The translations under genes and the position numbers were made by a program. DNA of 64,000 nt from Ectothiorhodospira mobilis (GTDB taxonomy: Bacteria; Pseudomonadota; Gammaproteobacteria; Ectothiorhodospirales; Ectothiorhodospiraceae), in the NCBI RefSeq assembly GCF_900114895.1, contig NZ_FOUO01000001.1, forward strand, positions 62,001 through 126,000, in the 5' to 3' direction. The notes beneath the pieces are model-generated. The model made no database searches. It was not told where the DNA came from and saw nothing but the letters and a program-made list of their open reading frames with translations. This document shows, piece after piece, positions 1 through 8,776 of the stretch. The first letter of the stretch is position 1. Each line of letters opens with the position of its first letter.

Positions 1-1782
1 CGGGTTGAAGAGCCCGCAGTCCCCCATGCGCTCCCCCAGCAGGGTCTCCTCCAGGCGCCCCGCCAGGGGGCCACGGAACCACTGGTCCAGGGGGACGGCG
101 AAGCCCTGCTTGCGCCGGTACAGGATGTCATGGGGCAGATAGGGCTCCATGGCCTTCTTGAACAGATACTTGCCCTCCCCCCCGCGAAGCTTCATCTGCG
201 ACGGCAGCCCGGAGATCCACTCCACCAGGGGGTGATCCAGGATGGGCACCCGCACCTCCAGGGCATGGGCCATGCTGGCCCGGTCCACCTTGGTGAGGAT
301 ATCCCCGGGGAGATAGGTCTTCAGGTCCAGGTACTGCGCCAGGGAGACGGGGTCCTCCGTGGGCGCACGGGCGGCGTGATGGCGCAGCACCGACACCGGA
401 TGATAGCCGTCCAGCTGGCGCCGGAAGGCCTCGCTGTAGAGGCGATTCCGCTGCTCATCCCGGACCACGGCGACGCTGTGGAAATACCCCTCCACCGCAT
501 CCCGCGCCAGGGCCTGGAAGGTGGCCTTGGCGCGAAGCACCCGCGGCGCCCAGTCGGCCTTGGGATAGGCCCGTGCCAGGGCACCGAACAGGGGCCGGCG
601 CAGTGCCCCAGGCATCAGGCCGCGCCAGCGCTCCTCCGCGGCGTGGAAGCGGTAGCGGCGATAGCCCGCCAGGTTCTCATCGCCGCCATCCCCGGAGAGG
701 GCCACGGTCACCTCCTGGCGGGCCAGTTCGCACACCCGGTAGGTGGGCAGGGCCGAGCTGTCGGCGAAGGGTTCGTCGTAGAGCCCCGCCAGGCGATCCA
801 GGAGATCGAAATCGTCCGGGTCCACCTGGCGTGTACGGTGGCGGGTATGGCAGTGCTCGGCCACCTGAGCGGCAAAGGCCGACTCGTCATAGCGCGGCAC
901 GTTGAAACCGATGGCACAGGTGTTCACCGGCGCATCCCCGAGACCGGCCATGAGGGCCACCACGGCGCTGGAGTCCACCCCACCGGAGAGGAAGGCCCCC
1001 AGGGGGACTTCCGCCACCAGGCGGATGCGCACCGCATCGCGCAGACGCGCCACCAGTTCCTCCGCGGCCTCGGCCTCATCCAGCGCGGCGTGGGGAGTGA
1101 AGGGCACGTCCCAGTATTCCCGGGGCTCGGCCGGCGGCGCGCCGCGGCGCAGGGTGAGGGTGTGACCCGGGGGCAGCTTGCGCACCGCCTGATAGACGGT
1201 GCGGGGCTCGGGGACATAGCCGTAGGCGAAATAGTCGTCCACCCCCCGGGGGTCCAGCGCCCGGGGCAGATGCGGATGCACCATGAGGGCCTTGAGTTCC
1301 GAGGCGAACAGGCACAGGCCGTCGGGCAGCAGGGCATAGTACAGGGGCTTGATGCCCAGCCGGTCCCGGGCCAGGAAGAGGGTTTCACTGTTCCGGTCCC
1401 AGACGGCGAAGGCGAACATGCCGCGGAAGCGGCGCACGCAGTCCGCCCCCCACTGCTCCCAGGCGTGGACGATCACCTCGGTGTCGCAGTGGGTGCGAAA
1501 GCGGTGCCCGGCGGCCTTCAGCTCCTCGGTGAGTTCGGCGAAATTGTAGATCTCCCCGTTGTAGGTGACGGCTACGCTGCCGTCCTCGTTGAACAGGGGC
1601 TGGCGGCCGCTGGAGAGGTCGATGATGGACAGCCGGCGGTGGGCCAGCCCCAGCCCCGGTTCCAGGTGCACCCCGCCCTCGTCCGGGCCGCGGTGGAACT
1701 GGGCCAGGTTCATGGCCTCCAGCAGGGCCCGGTTCACGGGGCGCCGATCGCGGGTGTCGAAGATGCCGGTGATGCCGCACAT
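1..1782 (-). CDS. XrtA-associated amidotransferase (asparagine synthetase B family), 3'-truncated
   Basis: Glutamine-hydrolysing amidotransferase of the asparagine synthetase B family, last gene of the exosortase A polysaccharide operon. It probably amidates a sugar or uronic acid of the exported polysaccharide rather than free aspartate; that is inferred from context. The protein begins MCGITGIFDT, so Cys2 is the class II glutaminase nucleophile after Met removal. RGPDEGG (about 32-38) and YNGEIYNF follow in the glutaminase domain. The synthetase half has the pyrophosphate loop SGGVDSS and a second nucleotide-binding stretch LSGDGGDE. 594 codons are visible and the frame is still open at base 1; family members are about 630 residues, so only a short C-terminus is missing. 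It starts 45 bp after the glycosyltransferase stop on the same strand. Confidence 0.93.
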   Translation of the reverse strand, partial: MCGITGIFDTRDRRPVNRALLEAMNLAQFHRGPDEGGVHLEPGLGLAHRRLSIIDLSSGRQPLFNEDGSVAVTYNGEIYNFAELTEELKAAGHRFRTHCDTEVIVHAWEQWGADCVRRFRGMFAFAVWDRNSETLFLARDRLGIKPLYYALLPDGLCLFASELKALMVHPHLPRALDPRGVDDYFAYGYVPEPRTVYQAVRKLPPGHTLTLRRGAPPAEPREYWDVPFTPHAALDEAEAAEELVARLRDAVRIRLVAEVPLGAFLSGGVDSSAVVALMAGLGDAPVNTCAIGFNVPRYDESAFAAQVAEHCHTRHRTRQVDPDDFDLLDRLAGLYDEPFADSSALPTYRVCELARQEVTVALSGDGGDENLAGYRRYRFHAAEERWRGLMPGALRRPLFGALARAYPKADWAPRVLRAKATFQALARDAVEGYFHSVAVVRDEQRNRLYSEAFRRQLDGYHPVSVLRHHAARAPTEDPVSLAQYLDLKTYLPGDILTKVDRASMAHALEVRVPILDHPLVEWISGLPSQMKLRGGEGKYLFKKAMEPYLPHDILYRRKQGFAVPLDQWFRGPLAGRLEETLLGERMGDCGLFNP

Positions 1783-1827
1783 GGAAGGGTCTCGGTGGAT
1801 GGTGTGGATGGGGGATGGGGCGCGGCC

Positions 1828-2991
1828 TCAGCCGGCCATGAGGCGGTCGTAGACCGCCAGGTAGCCCTGCACCATGGCCTCCAGGCTCAGGGCCTGCTCG
1901 GTGTGCGCCCGGGCCGCCGCCCCCAGGGCCCGGGCCGCCGCCGGATCCCCCAGGCAGCGCTCCAGGGCCACCATGAGGGCCTCGGCATCCCCGGGGGGGA
2001 CCAGCAGGCCGGTCTGGCCGTCCCGGATCAGGTCCGGATTGCCCCCCACGCGGGTGGCGATCACCGGCAGCCCGGTGGCCATGGCCTCCAGGATGGTGTT
2101 GCAGATCCCCTCCGCCAGGGAAGGCAGGACCAGGACATCCAGGGCCCGCAGGATTTCCGGGATGTCGTCCCGGGCCCCGGGGAGCCAGGCCAGATGGGCG
2201 GCCCCGGCCGCCTCCAGGCGGGCGCGCAGATCCCGCAGCAGCGGCCCGTCCCCCACCATCACCAGGCGCGGCTCGCCTCCCGGCGGGGCCTGCCCTAGCA
2301 ACCCCAGGAAGGCCTGCAGCAACACCTCCGGGGCCTTCACCGCCTGCAGGCGCATCACCGCGCCGAGCACCGGTGTCCCCGGCGGGGCGAAGCCCGGCGG
2401 CAGCGCGGCCCGCGCCGCCACCCGGTCTTGCGGGGGATGGAAGCGCCCCGTGTCCACGCCGTTGCAGATGTGGTTCAACCGGTCGGCGGGCACGCCGATG
2501 GCACCGGTCAGATAGTCCATCTGATGCCGCGACAGGGCGATGTACTGCCCCACCAGCGGGCGCAACAGGCGGCGCATGCGGCGGGGGCCCTCGCCGGAGC
2601 CGTCCAGGTCGCCCACGTTCCAGCCGTGCTCGCCATGGACACGGCGCCGCACCCCCGCCAGGGCCGCCGTGGCCTGGGCCTCCAGGGTGGCCAGGTTACG
2701 GGTGTGTACGATGGCCGGCCGCAACCGGCGCAGCAGGCGCCACAGGCGCAGGTGCACCGCCGGATCCTTGCCCTCGCGTTTGTCCAGAGCATGCAGGGAG
2801 ACGTCCTCCCGCTGCAGCCGCCGGGCGAAACCGGTGTAGCCGGTCATGCACAGGATGGCATGGCGGTAGCGCTGCGGCGGCATGTGATTGATCAGATTCA
2901 CCAGGCCGTTCTCCATGCCCCCCACATCCAGGCGATGGATGACATGGGCCACCAGGGGCGGGGGCTGCGTGGGTGGATCCGCCTCAGTCAT
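1828..2991 (-). CDS. Exosortase A system glycosyltransferase (TIGR03088 type)
   Basis: GT4-like sugar transferase of the family tied to PEP-CTERM/EpsH1 loci (TIGR03088). It should add a sugar to the lipid-linked polysaccharide precursor on the cytoplasmic side. The N-terminus has the GT-B acceptor-domain signature HVIHRLDVGGMEN, and the C-terminal donor domain has the EX7E-type motif in AEGICNTILEAMATG (about residues 310-325). There are no membrane segments. The ATG at 2991 is chosen because it sits just before the exosortase stop (2986-2984), giving translational coupling; an in-frame upstream ATG at 3000 is also possible. 387 residues, a normal length for the family. Confidence 0.9.
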   Translation of the reverse strand: MTEADPPTQPPPLVAHVIHRLDVGGMENGLVNLINHMPPQRYRHAILCMTGYTGFARRLQREDVSLHALDKREGKDPAVHLRLWRLLRRLRPAIVHTRNLATLEAQATAALAGVRRRVHGEHGWNVGDLDGSGEGPRRMRRLLRPLVGQYIALSRHQMDYLTGAIGVPADRLNHICNGVDTGRFHPPQDRVAARAALPPGFAPPGTPVLGAVMRLQAVKAPEVLLQAFLGLLGQAPPGGEPRLVMVGDGPLLRDLRARLEAAGAAHLAWLPGARDDIPEILRALDVLVLPSLAEGICNTILEAMATGLPVIATRVGGNPDLIRDGQTGLLVPPGDAEALMVALERCLGDPAAARALGAAARAHTEQALSLEAMVQGYLAVYDRLMAG

Positions 2992-4573
2992 CGGCACCAT
3001 TGCCCGTCTCCACGGCCACCCGCCGGGGGGCCTGGCGCAGGAATCCCGCCAGGGTCTTGCGGGCCTCCTCAGGCCCGGCCCGGAAACCGGTGCTCACGGT
3101 CACCAGCAGGGAACCTTCCTCGTGCCCCGTGAGCCGGGCCCAGGCCTCCAGGAGCTTCACCTCCACGGGGCGCACGGTGGTGCGGCCGGCCACCTGATAC
3201 CAGTGCCAGACCAGGCGGTCCTCCCCTTCCCGGCCCCGCAGGAAGGTCTCGCGCACCTGGTGCCGCGCACCGCCGGTCAGGGAGACGGACCGGATATCCT
3301 GTTGGATCCGCCGCCATTGCCGCCCATCCTGGATGCGGTTGTCATAGCGGATCAGGTCGGTCCCGGACCGGTCGTAGCGGTAGTGATAGACCTGCCACGC
3401 CACCTCCCCCCCATCGCCGGCATAGGCCGCCTGGATGCGGCCATCGGGCTCGGCCCAGGCGGGGGTCCAGGCCGGGTCCTGCAGGGGCAGCGGCCCCTGC
3501 CAGCCGGCCACCTGCGGCGCCACGGGCCGCGCATCGCCGTCCGAGGCGATCATGCGCCAGTCCATCCAGGCCTCCCCCGCTGGCGCCAGGACCAGGGCCA
3601 CCGCCGCTGCGGCCAGGACGGGCAGGATCCCCAAGGCCGGACCGCGAACCGCCGGGGCCCCGGCGGACGACCCCCGGCCGGGGGTGGCCAGCGGGAGGTG
3701 ATCCTCCCGGAAGAAGGCGCCGATCCAGAACAGCAGGAACATCACGAACCCGAAGAAGAGCCAGCCGTAGATCAGATGATCCACCCCCACGGCATGCTCC
3801 ATGCCGGTCCAGTGGGCGATCAGGATGATGCCGTAGGCGCGCAGGCCGTTGGCGAGGATGGGCACGACGATGGACAGGCCCACGAAGGCCAGGCGCCGCC
3901 AGAGGCTGCGGTAGACCAGATAGGCATAGACCAGACCCAGGGCCACGGAGGCGATGAGATAACGGATGCCGCTGCACACCTCCGCCACCACGAAGTCCCC
4001 GGCGGGGATACTGATGTAGTGGCCCTCGCTGAAGGTGGGGATGCCGGAGAGGCGCAGCAGCGCCACGCTGATCCAGGCGGTGAAGTCCTGCAGCACGGGC
4101 ACCAGGAAATTGCCCACGGGCCAGGCGAAGAAGAGATAGGCCAGGGGGAAGAGCAGCACGCGGGTGACCCGCCGTCCCAGCAGGGCCAGCACCAGGGCGG
4201 GGACCAGGGCCACCACCACGAAGGTCTGCACGGTGGTGATGTCCGCCGCCCGCCCCAGGAACCAGACGCCCCCCAGGAGCAGGATACCGAGGGCCCCCAG
4301 CAGGCTGGGCTCGGGGAGCAGACGGGCCAGGTCCTGGCGCCGGGTCCACACCAGAAAGAGGCTGATGGGGAAGATGACCATGCCGTGGGCATAGGTCTGG
4401 GAGTGGGTCCAGATGTGCACCAGGCGCTCCACCCCCGGCCAGTAGAGCCCTACCGCCACCAGCAGGGCGGTGGCGAACCCCGCCAGGGCCCACGGCCAGG
4501 GCAATCCGGTGCCCCTGCGGGGCGCCGACGCCACGGTGTCCGGGTTCATGGGTGGTTCCCCTCCGGCATCCAT
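2984..4573 (-). CDS. xrtA: Exosortase A fused to an EpsI domain
   Basis: Integral-membrane cysteine transpeptidase that cleaves PEP-CTERM-tagged proteins and presumably joins them to the cell surface together with the polysaccharide made by this operon. Residues about 15-310 form a string of hydrophobic helices. The active-site Cys200 lies in EVCSGIRY and the conserved Arg245 in NGLRAYG. After about residue 340 a soluble domain of the EpsI type follows (WMDWRM near its start, WHWYQVAG near its end). It is fused here but is a separate gene in some relatives. The start at 4573 has AAGGAGG eight bases upstream; an internal ATG at 4549 also has GGAGG, so either may be used. No PEP-CTERM substrate gene is in view. 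Confidence 0.94.
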   Translation of the reverse strand: MDAGGEPPMNPDTVASAPRRGTGLPWPWALAGFATALLVAVGLYWPGVERLVHIWTHSQTYAHGMVIFPISLFLVWTRRQDLARLLPEPSLLGALGILLLGGVWFLGRAADITTVQTFVVVALVPALVLALLGRRVTRVLLFPLAYLFFAWPVGNFLVPVLQDFTAWISVALLRLSGIPTFSEGHYISIPAGDFVVAEVCSGIRYLIASVALGLVYAYLVYRSLWRRLAFVGLSIVVPILANGLRAYGIILIAHWTGMEHAVGVDHLIYGWLFFGFVMFLLFWIGAFFREDHLPLATPGRGSSAGAPAVRGPALGILPVLAAAAVALVLAPAGEAWMDWRMIASDGDARPVAPQVAGWQGPLPLQDPAWTPAWAEPDGRIQAAYAGDGGEVAWQVYHYRYDRSGTDLIRYDNRIQDGRQWRRIQQDIRSVSLTGGARHQVRETFLRGREGEDRLVWHWYQVAGRTTVRPVEVKLLEAWARLTGHEEGSLLVTVSTGFRAGPEEARKTLAGFLRQAPRRVAVETGNGADD

Positions 4574-4595
4574 GATCCTGCCCTCCTTGCGCCCT

Positions 4596-5822
4596 TCATC
4601 CCGACGATCCGTCCGCTGCCGCCGTCTCCAGGAGATGCACGAACCGCCCCATGTGCTCGGCCCAGCTGTAGTGGCGGCACACGCAGGCCCGGTTGCGTTC
4701 CCCCGCATCCGCCGGCAGCGCCCCCGTCAGGGCCGACAGGGACAGTGCCGCCAGCGCCTCGGGGTCTTCCGCCAGCAGGGGCTTGAGATCCGCGCACATG
4801 CGCAGCCCGTCCATGGCCTGGGGGGTGACGATCACCGGCCGGGCCATGGCCATGGCCTCCAGGACCTTGTTCTGCACCCCCCGGGCGATGCGCAGCGGGG
4901 CCACGGCGGCGGCGGCATGGGCCAGGTAGGGACGCACGTCCCGCACCGCGCCGGTGACCTGCACCCCCGGGATCCGCTCCAGGCGCTTCACCTCCGCACC
5001 CGGCCGGGCGCCCACGATGGTGAACCGGGCCTCGGCACAGCGGGCGCGCACCCGGGGAAAGACCTCCCCGGCGAACCAGCGCACCGCGTCCACGTTCGCC
5101 CAGTAGTCCATGGCCCCGGTGAACACCAAGTGGCGCTCGCCGGAGGGGAAGGGATCGGCATGGGGGCCTTGCGGGGAGAAGTAGTCCACGTCCACACCGT
5201 TGTCGATGGCGTGGGTGGTGGAGGCGGTCTCGGGGGAGAGCCGCCGGAACAGCTCGGCCTCCTGTGGACTGACGAAGACCCCGGCCCCGGCCCGGGCGGC
5301 GACCTGGCGTTCGTAGGCCAAAAGCCGCCGGGACTCCCGCGCGTACAGGCGGTTCATGGGAAAGCGGTGGGACGGGGCGTACTGGCGCCATTTGTCGGAA
5401 TCCACGTCGACGAAATCCACCACCACATGGCAGCGCTCGTAATCCTGCGGCCCCAGGTACTGGGCCATGGCCGAGGAGAAGACCAGCACCCGCCCCACAC
5501 CGCCCTCCAGGGTGGCCCGCACCCAGCGCCGCAGGCGCCGATCGGCGTAATAGGGCAACGTCAGGGGACGGCCGTCCAGCAGGCCGCGCAGGCTCTTCAC
5601 CCGGGCCATGCCCGGATCCAGCCGCTGCAGGAAGAGATCGTGGCAATAGGCGGCGACGTCTTCCCGGTATGCCCAATCCTGGGGATCGTCGACGAAGCAT
5701 CCCAGGTGGATGCGGTAGTGCCCCGCCAGGTGTTTGAGCAGGTTGAAGGAACGGATCTTGTCCCCCTTGTTGGGGGGATAGGGGATGCGGTGGGCCAGAA
5801 ACAGCAGGCTGGGCCTTGGCAT
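4596..5822 (-). CDS. Exosortase A system glycosyltransferase (TIGR03087 type)
   Basis: Cytoplasmic GT-B glycosyltransferase of the PEP-CTERM/EpsH1 Stp1 family. It begins MPRPSLLFLAHRIPYPPNKG, and the N-terminal phrase HRIPYPPNKGDKIR is the family hallmark. The donor-binding part contains NGVDVDYF (about residue 207) and GVQNKVLEAMAMARPV (about 325). 408 residues is the normal family length. The start codon at 5822 shares one base with the stop of the FemAB-like gene (TGATG), so translation is coupled and the upstream in-frame extension is not needed. It probably adds one of the core sugars of the exopolysaccharide; donor and acceptor cannot be read from sequence. Confidence 0.92.
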   Translation of the reverse strand: MPRPSLLFLAHRIPYPPNKGDKIRSFNLLKHLAGHYRIHLGCFVDDPQDWAYREDVAAYCHDLFLQRLDPGMARVKSLRGLLDGRPLTLPYYADRRLRRWVRATLEGGVGRVLVFSSAMAQYLGPQDYERCHVVVDFVDVDSDKWRQYAPSHRFPMNRLYARESRRLLAYERQVAARAGAGVFVSPQEAELFRRLSPETASTTHAIDNGVDVDYFSPQGPHADPFPSGERHLVFTGAMDYWANVDAVRWFAGEVFPRVRARCAEARFTIVGARPGAEVKRLERIPGVQVTGAVRDVRPYLAHAAAAVAPLRIARGVQNKVLEAMAMARPVIVTPQAMDGLRMCADLKPLLAEDPEALAALSLSALTGALPADAGERNRACVCRHYSWAEHMGRFVHLLETAAADGSSG

Positions 5823-6886
5823 CAGCCCAGCCCCCGGGAGAGATACGGCCCAAGGACATTGGCCACGGGGGTGGGCAGGCGCTTCCAGCCCTGGATGAAC
5901 AGCCGGTAGCGGGGATTGAGGGGATTGATCTCCGGGATCGCCCGGGCCCGCACCAGGTGGTACTCGTAATACAACGGCTCGGGCTCGAAGCCCCAGTTCT
6001 TCTTGAACTGGAACGAGCCGGTGCCGCGCTTGCTGCGACCGTAGTCGAAGACACGGCACCCCGCCCCGGCGGCGCGGCGCATGACCTCCCAATAGAGGAA
6101 ATCGAAGGCCGCCAGGCCCCGGGCCTCGGCCGTACCGCCACCGTAGTAGGGCAGCACCTCGTCGCGGAAGAGGAAGCTGAGCACGCTGCTCACCGGCCGC
6201 CCCTGATGGTGCACCGTGGTCACCCGGGCGGCGTCGCCGAAGGTGTCCATGAGGGCCCGGAAGTAACGCCGCGGGAATACCGGCGTCCCCAGCCGGCGCA
6301 CGCTGTCGGCATAGATGGGGAAGAAGCGCTCGATCCCCCCCTCCTCCTCGGAGATGAGCCCCCGCTGCATGCCCTTGCGCACCATGGCCCGCTGCTTGCG
6401 GGGGATGGCCTTGAGGTTGACCTCCGGATCCGGGTCGATGGCCTTGCGGAAGGTGACGTACAGATCGTCCTTACACGGCCACTGGGGCAGACGGCGTTGC
6501 CGGTGGCGCAGTTCCAGGTAGTCCACCTGCAGGGACTCGGCCAGGTCCCGGGCCGCTTGGATCAGGGCCCCTTCGGCCTCGGCATCCTCGGCCGCCACGC
6601 CGCCGTAGACGCAGAACGGTACCGAGATCAGGGCGTTGCCGAACAAGAGGGTCTTCACATGCCCCAGGGGCAACACGCCCCGGATGCGCCCGCCGGACTC
6701 GGCATAGAGATAATGGCCCGGATGGCCGAAGGCCTGTTCCAGCACCCGCCTCCAGCCCGCCCGGTGGAAGAAGGTGGCCTCGGGGCATGCCTGCACGAAG
6801 GCCTCCCAGGCGGGCTCCGCCGCCGCATCCAGGCGGCGGACGGTCAGGCCTGCGGGGCCCTGTGGGCGTGGCCTTGCCTCAGTCAT
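5822..6886 (-). CDS. FemAB-related acyltransferase of the PEP-CTERM/XrtA system
   Basis: Member of the FemAB/GNAT-fold family associated with exosortase A (TIGR03019). FemAB proteins transfer aminoacyl groups to peptidoglycan precursors. Here a role in modifying the polysaccharide or its lipid intermediate is inferred from its place in the operon. Recognisable parts are an N-terminal acyltransferase half (TFFHRAGWRRVLEQAFGH, about 40-57), a basic patch IPRKQRAMVRKGM (about 180), and a C-terminal half with FDYGRSKRGTGSFQFKK (about 300). The ATG at 6886 overlaps the deacetylase stop; a GTG at 6892 is an alternative. Translation ends in TGATG with the next gene. Confidence 0.9.
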   Translation of the reverse strand: MTEARPRPQGPAGLTVRRLDAAAEPAWEAFVQACPEATFFHRAGWRRVLEQAFGHPGHYLYAESGGRIRGVLPLGHVKTLLFGNALISVPFCVYGGVAAEDAEAEGALIQAARDLAESLQVDYLELRHRQRRLPQWPCKDDLYVTFRKAIDPDPEVNLKAIPRKQRAMVRKGMQRGLISEEEGGIERFFPIYADSVRRLGTPVFPRRYFRALMDTFGDAARVTTVHHQGRPVSSVLSFLFRDEVLPYYGGGTAEARGLAAFDFLYWEVMRRAAGAGCRVFDYGRSKRGTGSFQFKKNWGFEPEPLYYEYHLVRARAIPEINPLNPRYRLFIQGWKRLPTPVANVLGPYLSRGLG

Positions 6887-7742
6887 GGGCACTGTCCGGT
6901 TCCAGGAACACGCGGTCCATGCGGTCCCAGCGGAAGTCGTCCAGGAGTTTTCCGAGGCGCGACTCCATGCGTCCCAGGTTGAGATAGTGGCGCACGCGGG
7001 TCTTCATCCCGATGCCCCCCTGGCGGGGCTGGTCCGGGTCGATCTCCCAAGGGTGGAAGTAGAACACCGCGGACTGCCCATCATGGCGGTTCACCCGGCG
7101 CAGGGCCCAGCGGGACAGGGCGTAGGGATAGAGCCGGAAATACCCGCCGCCGCCGCAGGGGAAGTTGCGTCCCCTCCACACCACGGTGCTCACCGGGATC
7201 TCCAGCAGGTCGCCGTCCCCCGGGCGGAAGGGGAAGCGCGGCGCCTCGGGCATGCCGTAGAGGTCGTGGTGCACGGGATAGATGCTGGAACTGTAGCGAT
7301 AGCCCGCCTCCTGCAGCAGGTCCAGGGCCCACAGGTTGTCCCGGCCGATGGAGTAGCTGGCGGCGCGGTAGCCCTGCACGGGGGCCCCCGCGGTGTCCTC
7401 CAGCAGGGCCCGGGTGCGGGTCACGTCCTGACGGAAGGCCTCTTGCGTCTGCTCCGTGGCGCGGATATGGGACCAACCATGGCTGGCGATCTCGTGGCCC
7501 GCGTCTCTTGTGCGGCGCACCAGGGCGGGATAGCGCCGGGCGATCCAGCCCAGGTAGAAGAAGGTGGCCCGCACACCGTGATCGGCAAAGAGCTGCAGGA
7601 TCCGGTCCACATTGCCCTCCACGCGGTGGGGCAGGTCGTCCCAGTCACCGCGGGAGATATGGGATTCAAAGGCGGAGACCTGGAAGTAGTCCTCCACGTC
7701 CACGGTCATGGCATTGAGGGGTTCCAAGGGGACGGGCTCCAC
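6879..7742 (-). CDS. Polysaccharide deacetylase, XrtA-associated, with DUF3473
   Basis: NodB-type carbohydrate esterase of the PEP-CTERM deacetylase group (TIGR03006), expected to remove N-acetyl groups from the exopolysaccharide. The metal-site motifs are visible: MTVDVEDYF at about 12-20 (catalytic Asp plus ligand Asp) and SHGWSHI with two His near 88-92. GYRAASYSI (about 123) follows, and the DUF3473 part contains FYFHPWEID near the C-terminus. No signal peptide is evident. The GTG at 7742 is chosen because AAGGAG lies eight bases upstream; an internal ATG at 7709 has no ribosome-binding site. It lies 5 bp from the ATPase gene. Confidence 0.93.
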   Translation of the reverse strand: MEPVPLEPLNAMTVDVEDYFQVSAFESHISRGDWDDLPHRVEGNVDRILQLFADHGVRATFFYLGWIARRYPALVRRTRDAGHEIASHGWSHIRATEQTQEAFRQDVTRTRALLEDTAGAPVQGYRAASYSIGRDNLWALDLLQEAGYRYSSSIYPVHHDLYGMPEAPRFPFRPGDGDLLEIPVSTVVWRGRNFPCGGGGYFRLYPYALSRWALRRVNRHDGQSAVFYFHPWEIDPDQPRQGGIGMKTRVRHYLNLGRMESRLGKLLDDFRWDRMDRVFLEPDSAHD

Positions 7743-7747
7743 GGGAT

Positions 7748-8773
7748 CTACTCCTTCAGCAGTTGCTTCACCGCGCGGCGCAGGATGGACAGTTCCCGGA
7801 AGACCGTGCGCTCCAGGGTCTGGATGCGGCTCTCCAGGGCGGAGACCCGCAGATCGATATGCCCCCAGGAATACCCCGCCGGGCGGCCCTGGGCATCGTA
7901 GAGCCCCCGTTCCAGGCCGGCGTCCGCATCCGCGGCCCCGGTGTCATCGGAAGCGGCGCTCAGTTCCTCGTCCAGCTCCCGGGCCACGGTCTCCACCACA
8001 GCGGCGTCGATGGCATGGCGCTCCTCCAGAAAGGCATAGAGCAGCAGCCGGTCCGCCAGGCTGTTGATACGCCGGGGGATGCCCCCGGTGCGGGCCTGGA
8101 TCTCGGCAAAGGCCTCGTCCCCCAGGGCCGGATCCTGACGCCAACCGGCGTTCTCCAGGCGGTAGAGGATGTAGTCCCGGGTCTCCTCTTCCGACAGGGG
8201 CGTGAGATGGCAGGCGGCGAGGAAGCGCTGCCGGAACTGTTCCAGTTCCGGCAGTTGCAGGGTGCGGCGGAACTGGTTCTGCCCCAGCAGGAAGCTCTGC
8301 AGCAGCGGTCGCCCCGAGACTTGGAAGTTGGAGAGCATGCGCAGCTCCTCCAGGGCATGGGGCGGCAGGTTCTGGGCCTCGTCGATCACCAAAAGGACGC
8401 GCCGCCCCTCCCGGGCCTTCTCCACCAAAAAGCCCTCGATGCGGTGCAGCAGACTGGCCTTGGTCTCGTTCTCCGCCACCTCAAGACCGAAGGCGATGGC
8501 CACCATGCGCAGCAGGTCGTCGGCATGGAGCTGGGTGGTGACGATCTGGGTGGCGAACAACTCCTCCTGGGGCAGATCCTGGAAGAGCGTGCGCACCAGG
8601 GTGGTCTTGCCCGTGCCCACGTCCCCGGTGATGGCGATGAAGCCCTCCCCCTGACTCAGGCCGTAGCGCAGGTAGGCCAGGGCCCGCTTGTGGATGCGGC
8701 TGCCGAAGAAGAAGCGCGGATCCGGACTGAGCTGGAAGGGCTTGCGGTCCAGGTTGAAGTAGGCTTCGTACAT
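7748..8773 (-). CDS. XrtA-associated AAA ATPase (GspA/ExeA-like)
   Basis: ATPase of the PEP-CTERM-associated family (TIGR03015), related to GspA/ExeA and TniB-like AAA proteins. The Walker A GDVGTGKT is near residue 50, Walker B LLVIDEAQN near 128, and the arginine/sensor region is TGGIPRRIN (about 231). The last 90 residues are acidic and then helical, consistent with an assembly segment. It probably energises or organises the export machinery at the inner membrane; its exact task is unknown in any organism I can name. It lies 3 bp after the outer-membrane protein gene and 5 bp before the deacetylase. Confidence 0.92.
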   Translation of the reverse strand: MYEAYFNLDRKPFQLSPDPRFFFGSRIHKRALAYLRYGLSQGEGFIAITGDVGTGKTTLVRTLFQDLPQEELFATQIVTTQLHADDLLRMVAIAFGLEVAENETKASLLHRIEGFLVEKAREGRRVLLVIDEAQNLPPHALEELRMLSNFQVSGRPLLQSFLLGQNQFRRTLQLPELEQFRQRFLAACHLTPLSEEETRDYILYRLENAGWRQDPALGDEAFAEIQARTGGIPRRINSLADRLLLYAFLEERHAIDAAVVETVARELDEELSAASDDTGAADADAGLERGLYDAQGRPAGYSWGHIDLRVSALESRIQTLERTVFRELSILRRAVKQLLKE

Positions 8774-8776
8774 GGC

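Noticed and set aside
130-2298. 722-codon open frame on the plus strand
   Set aside because: It is antisense to the amidotransferase and glycosyltransferase genes; high GC removes stop codons from the opposite strand, and the protein is His/Gly/Pro-rich without motifs.
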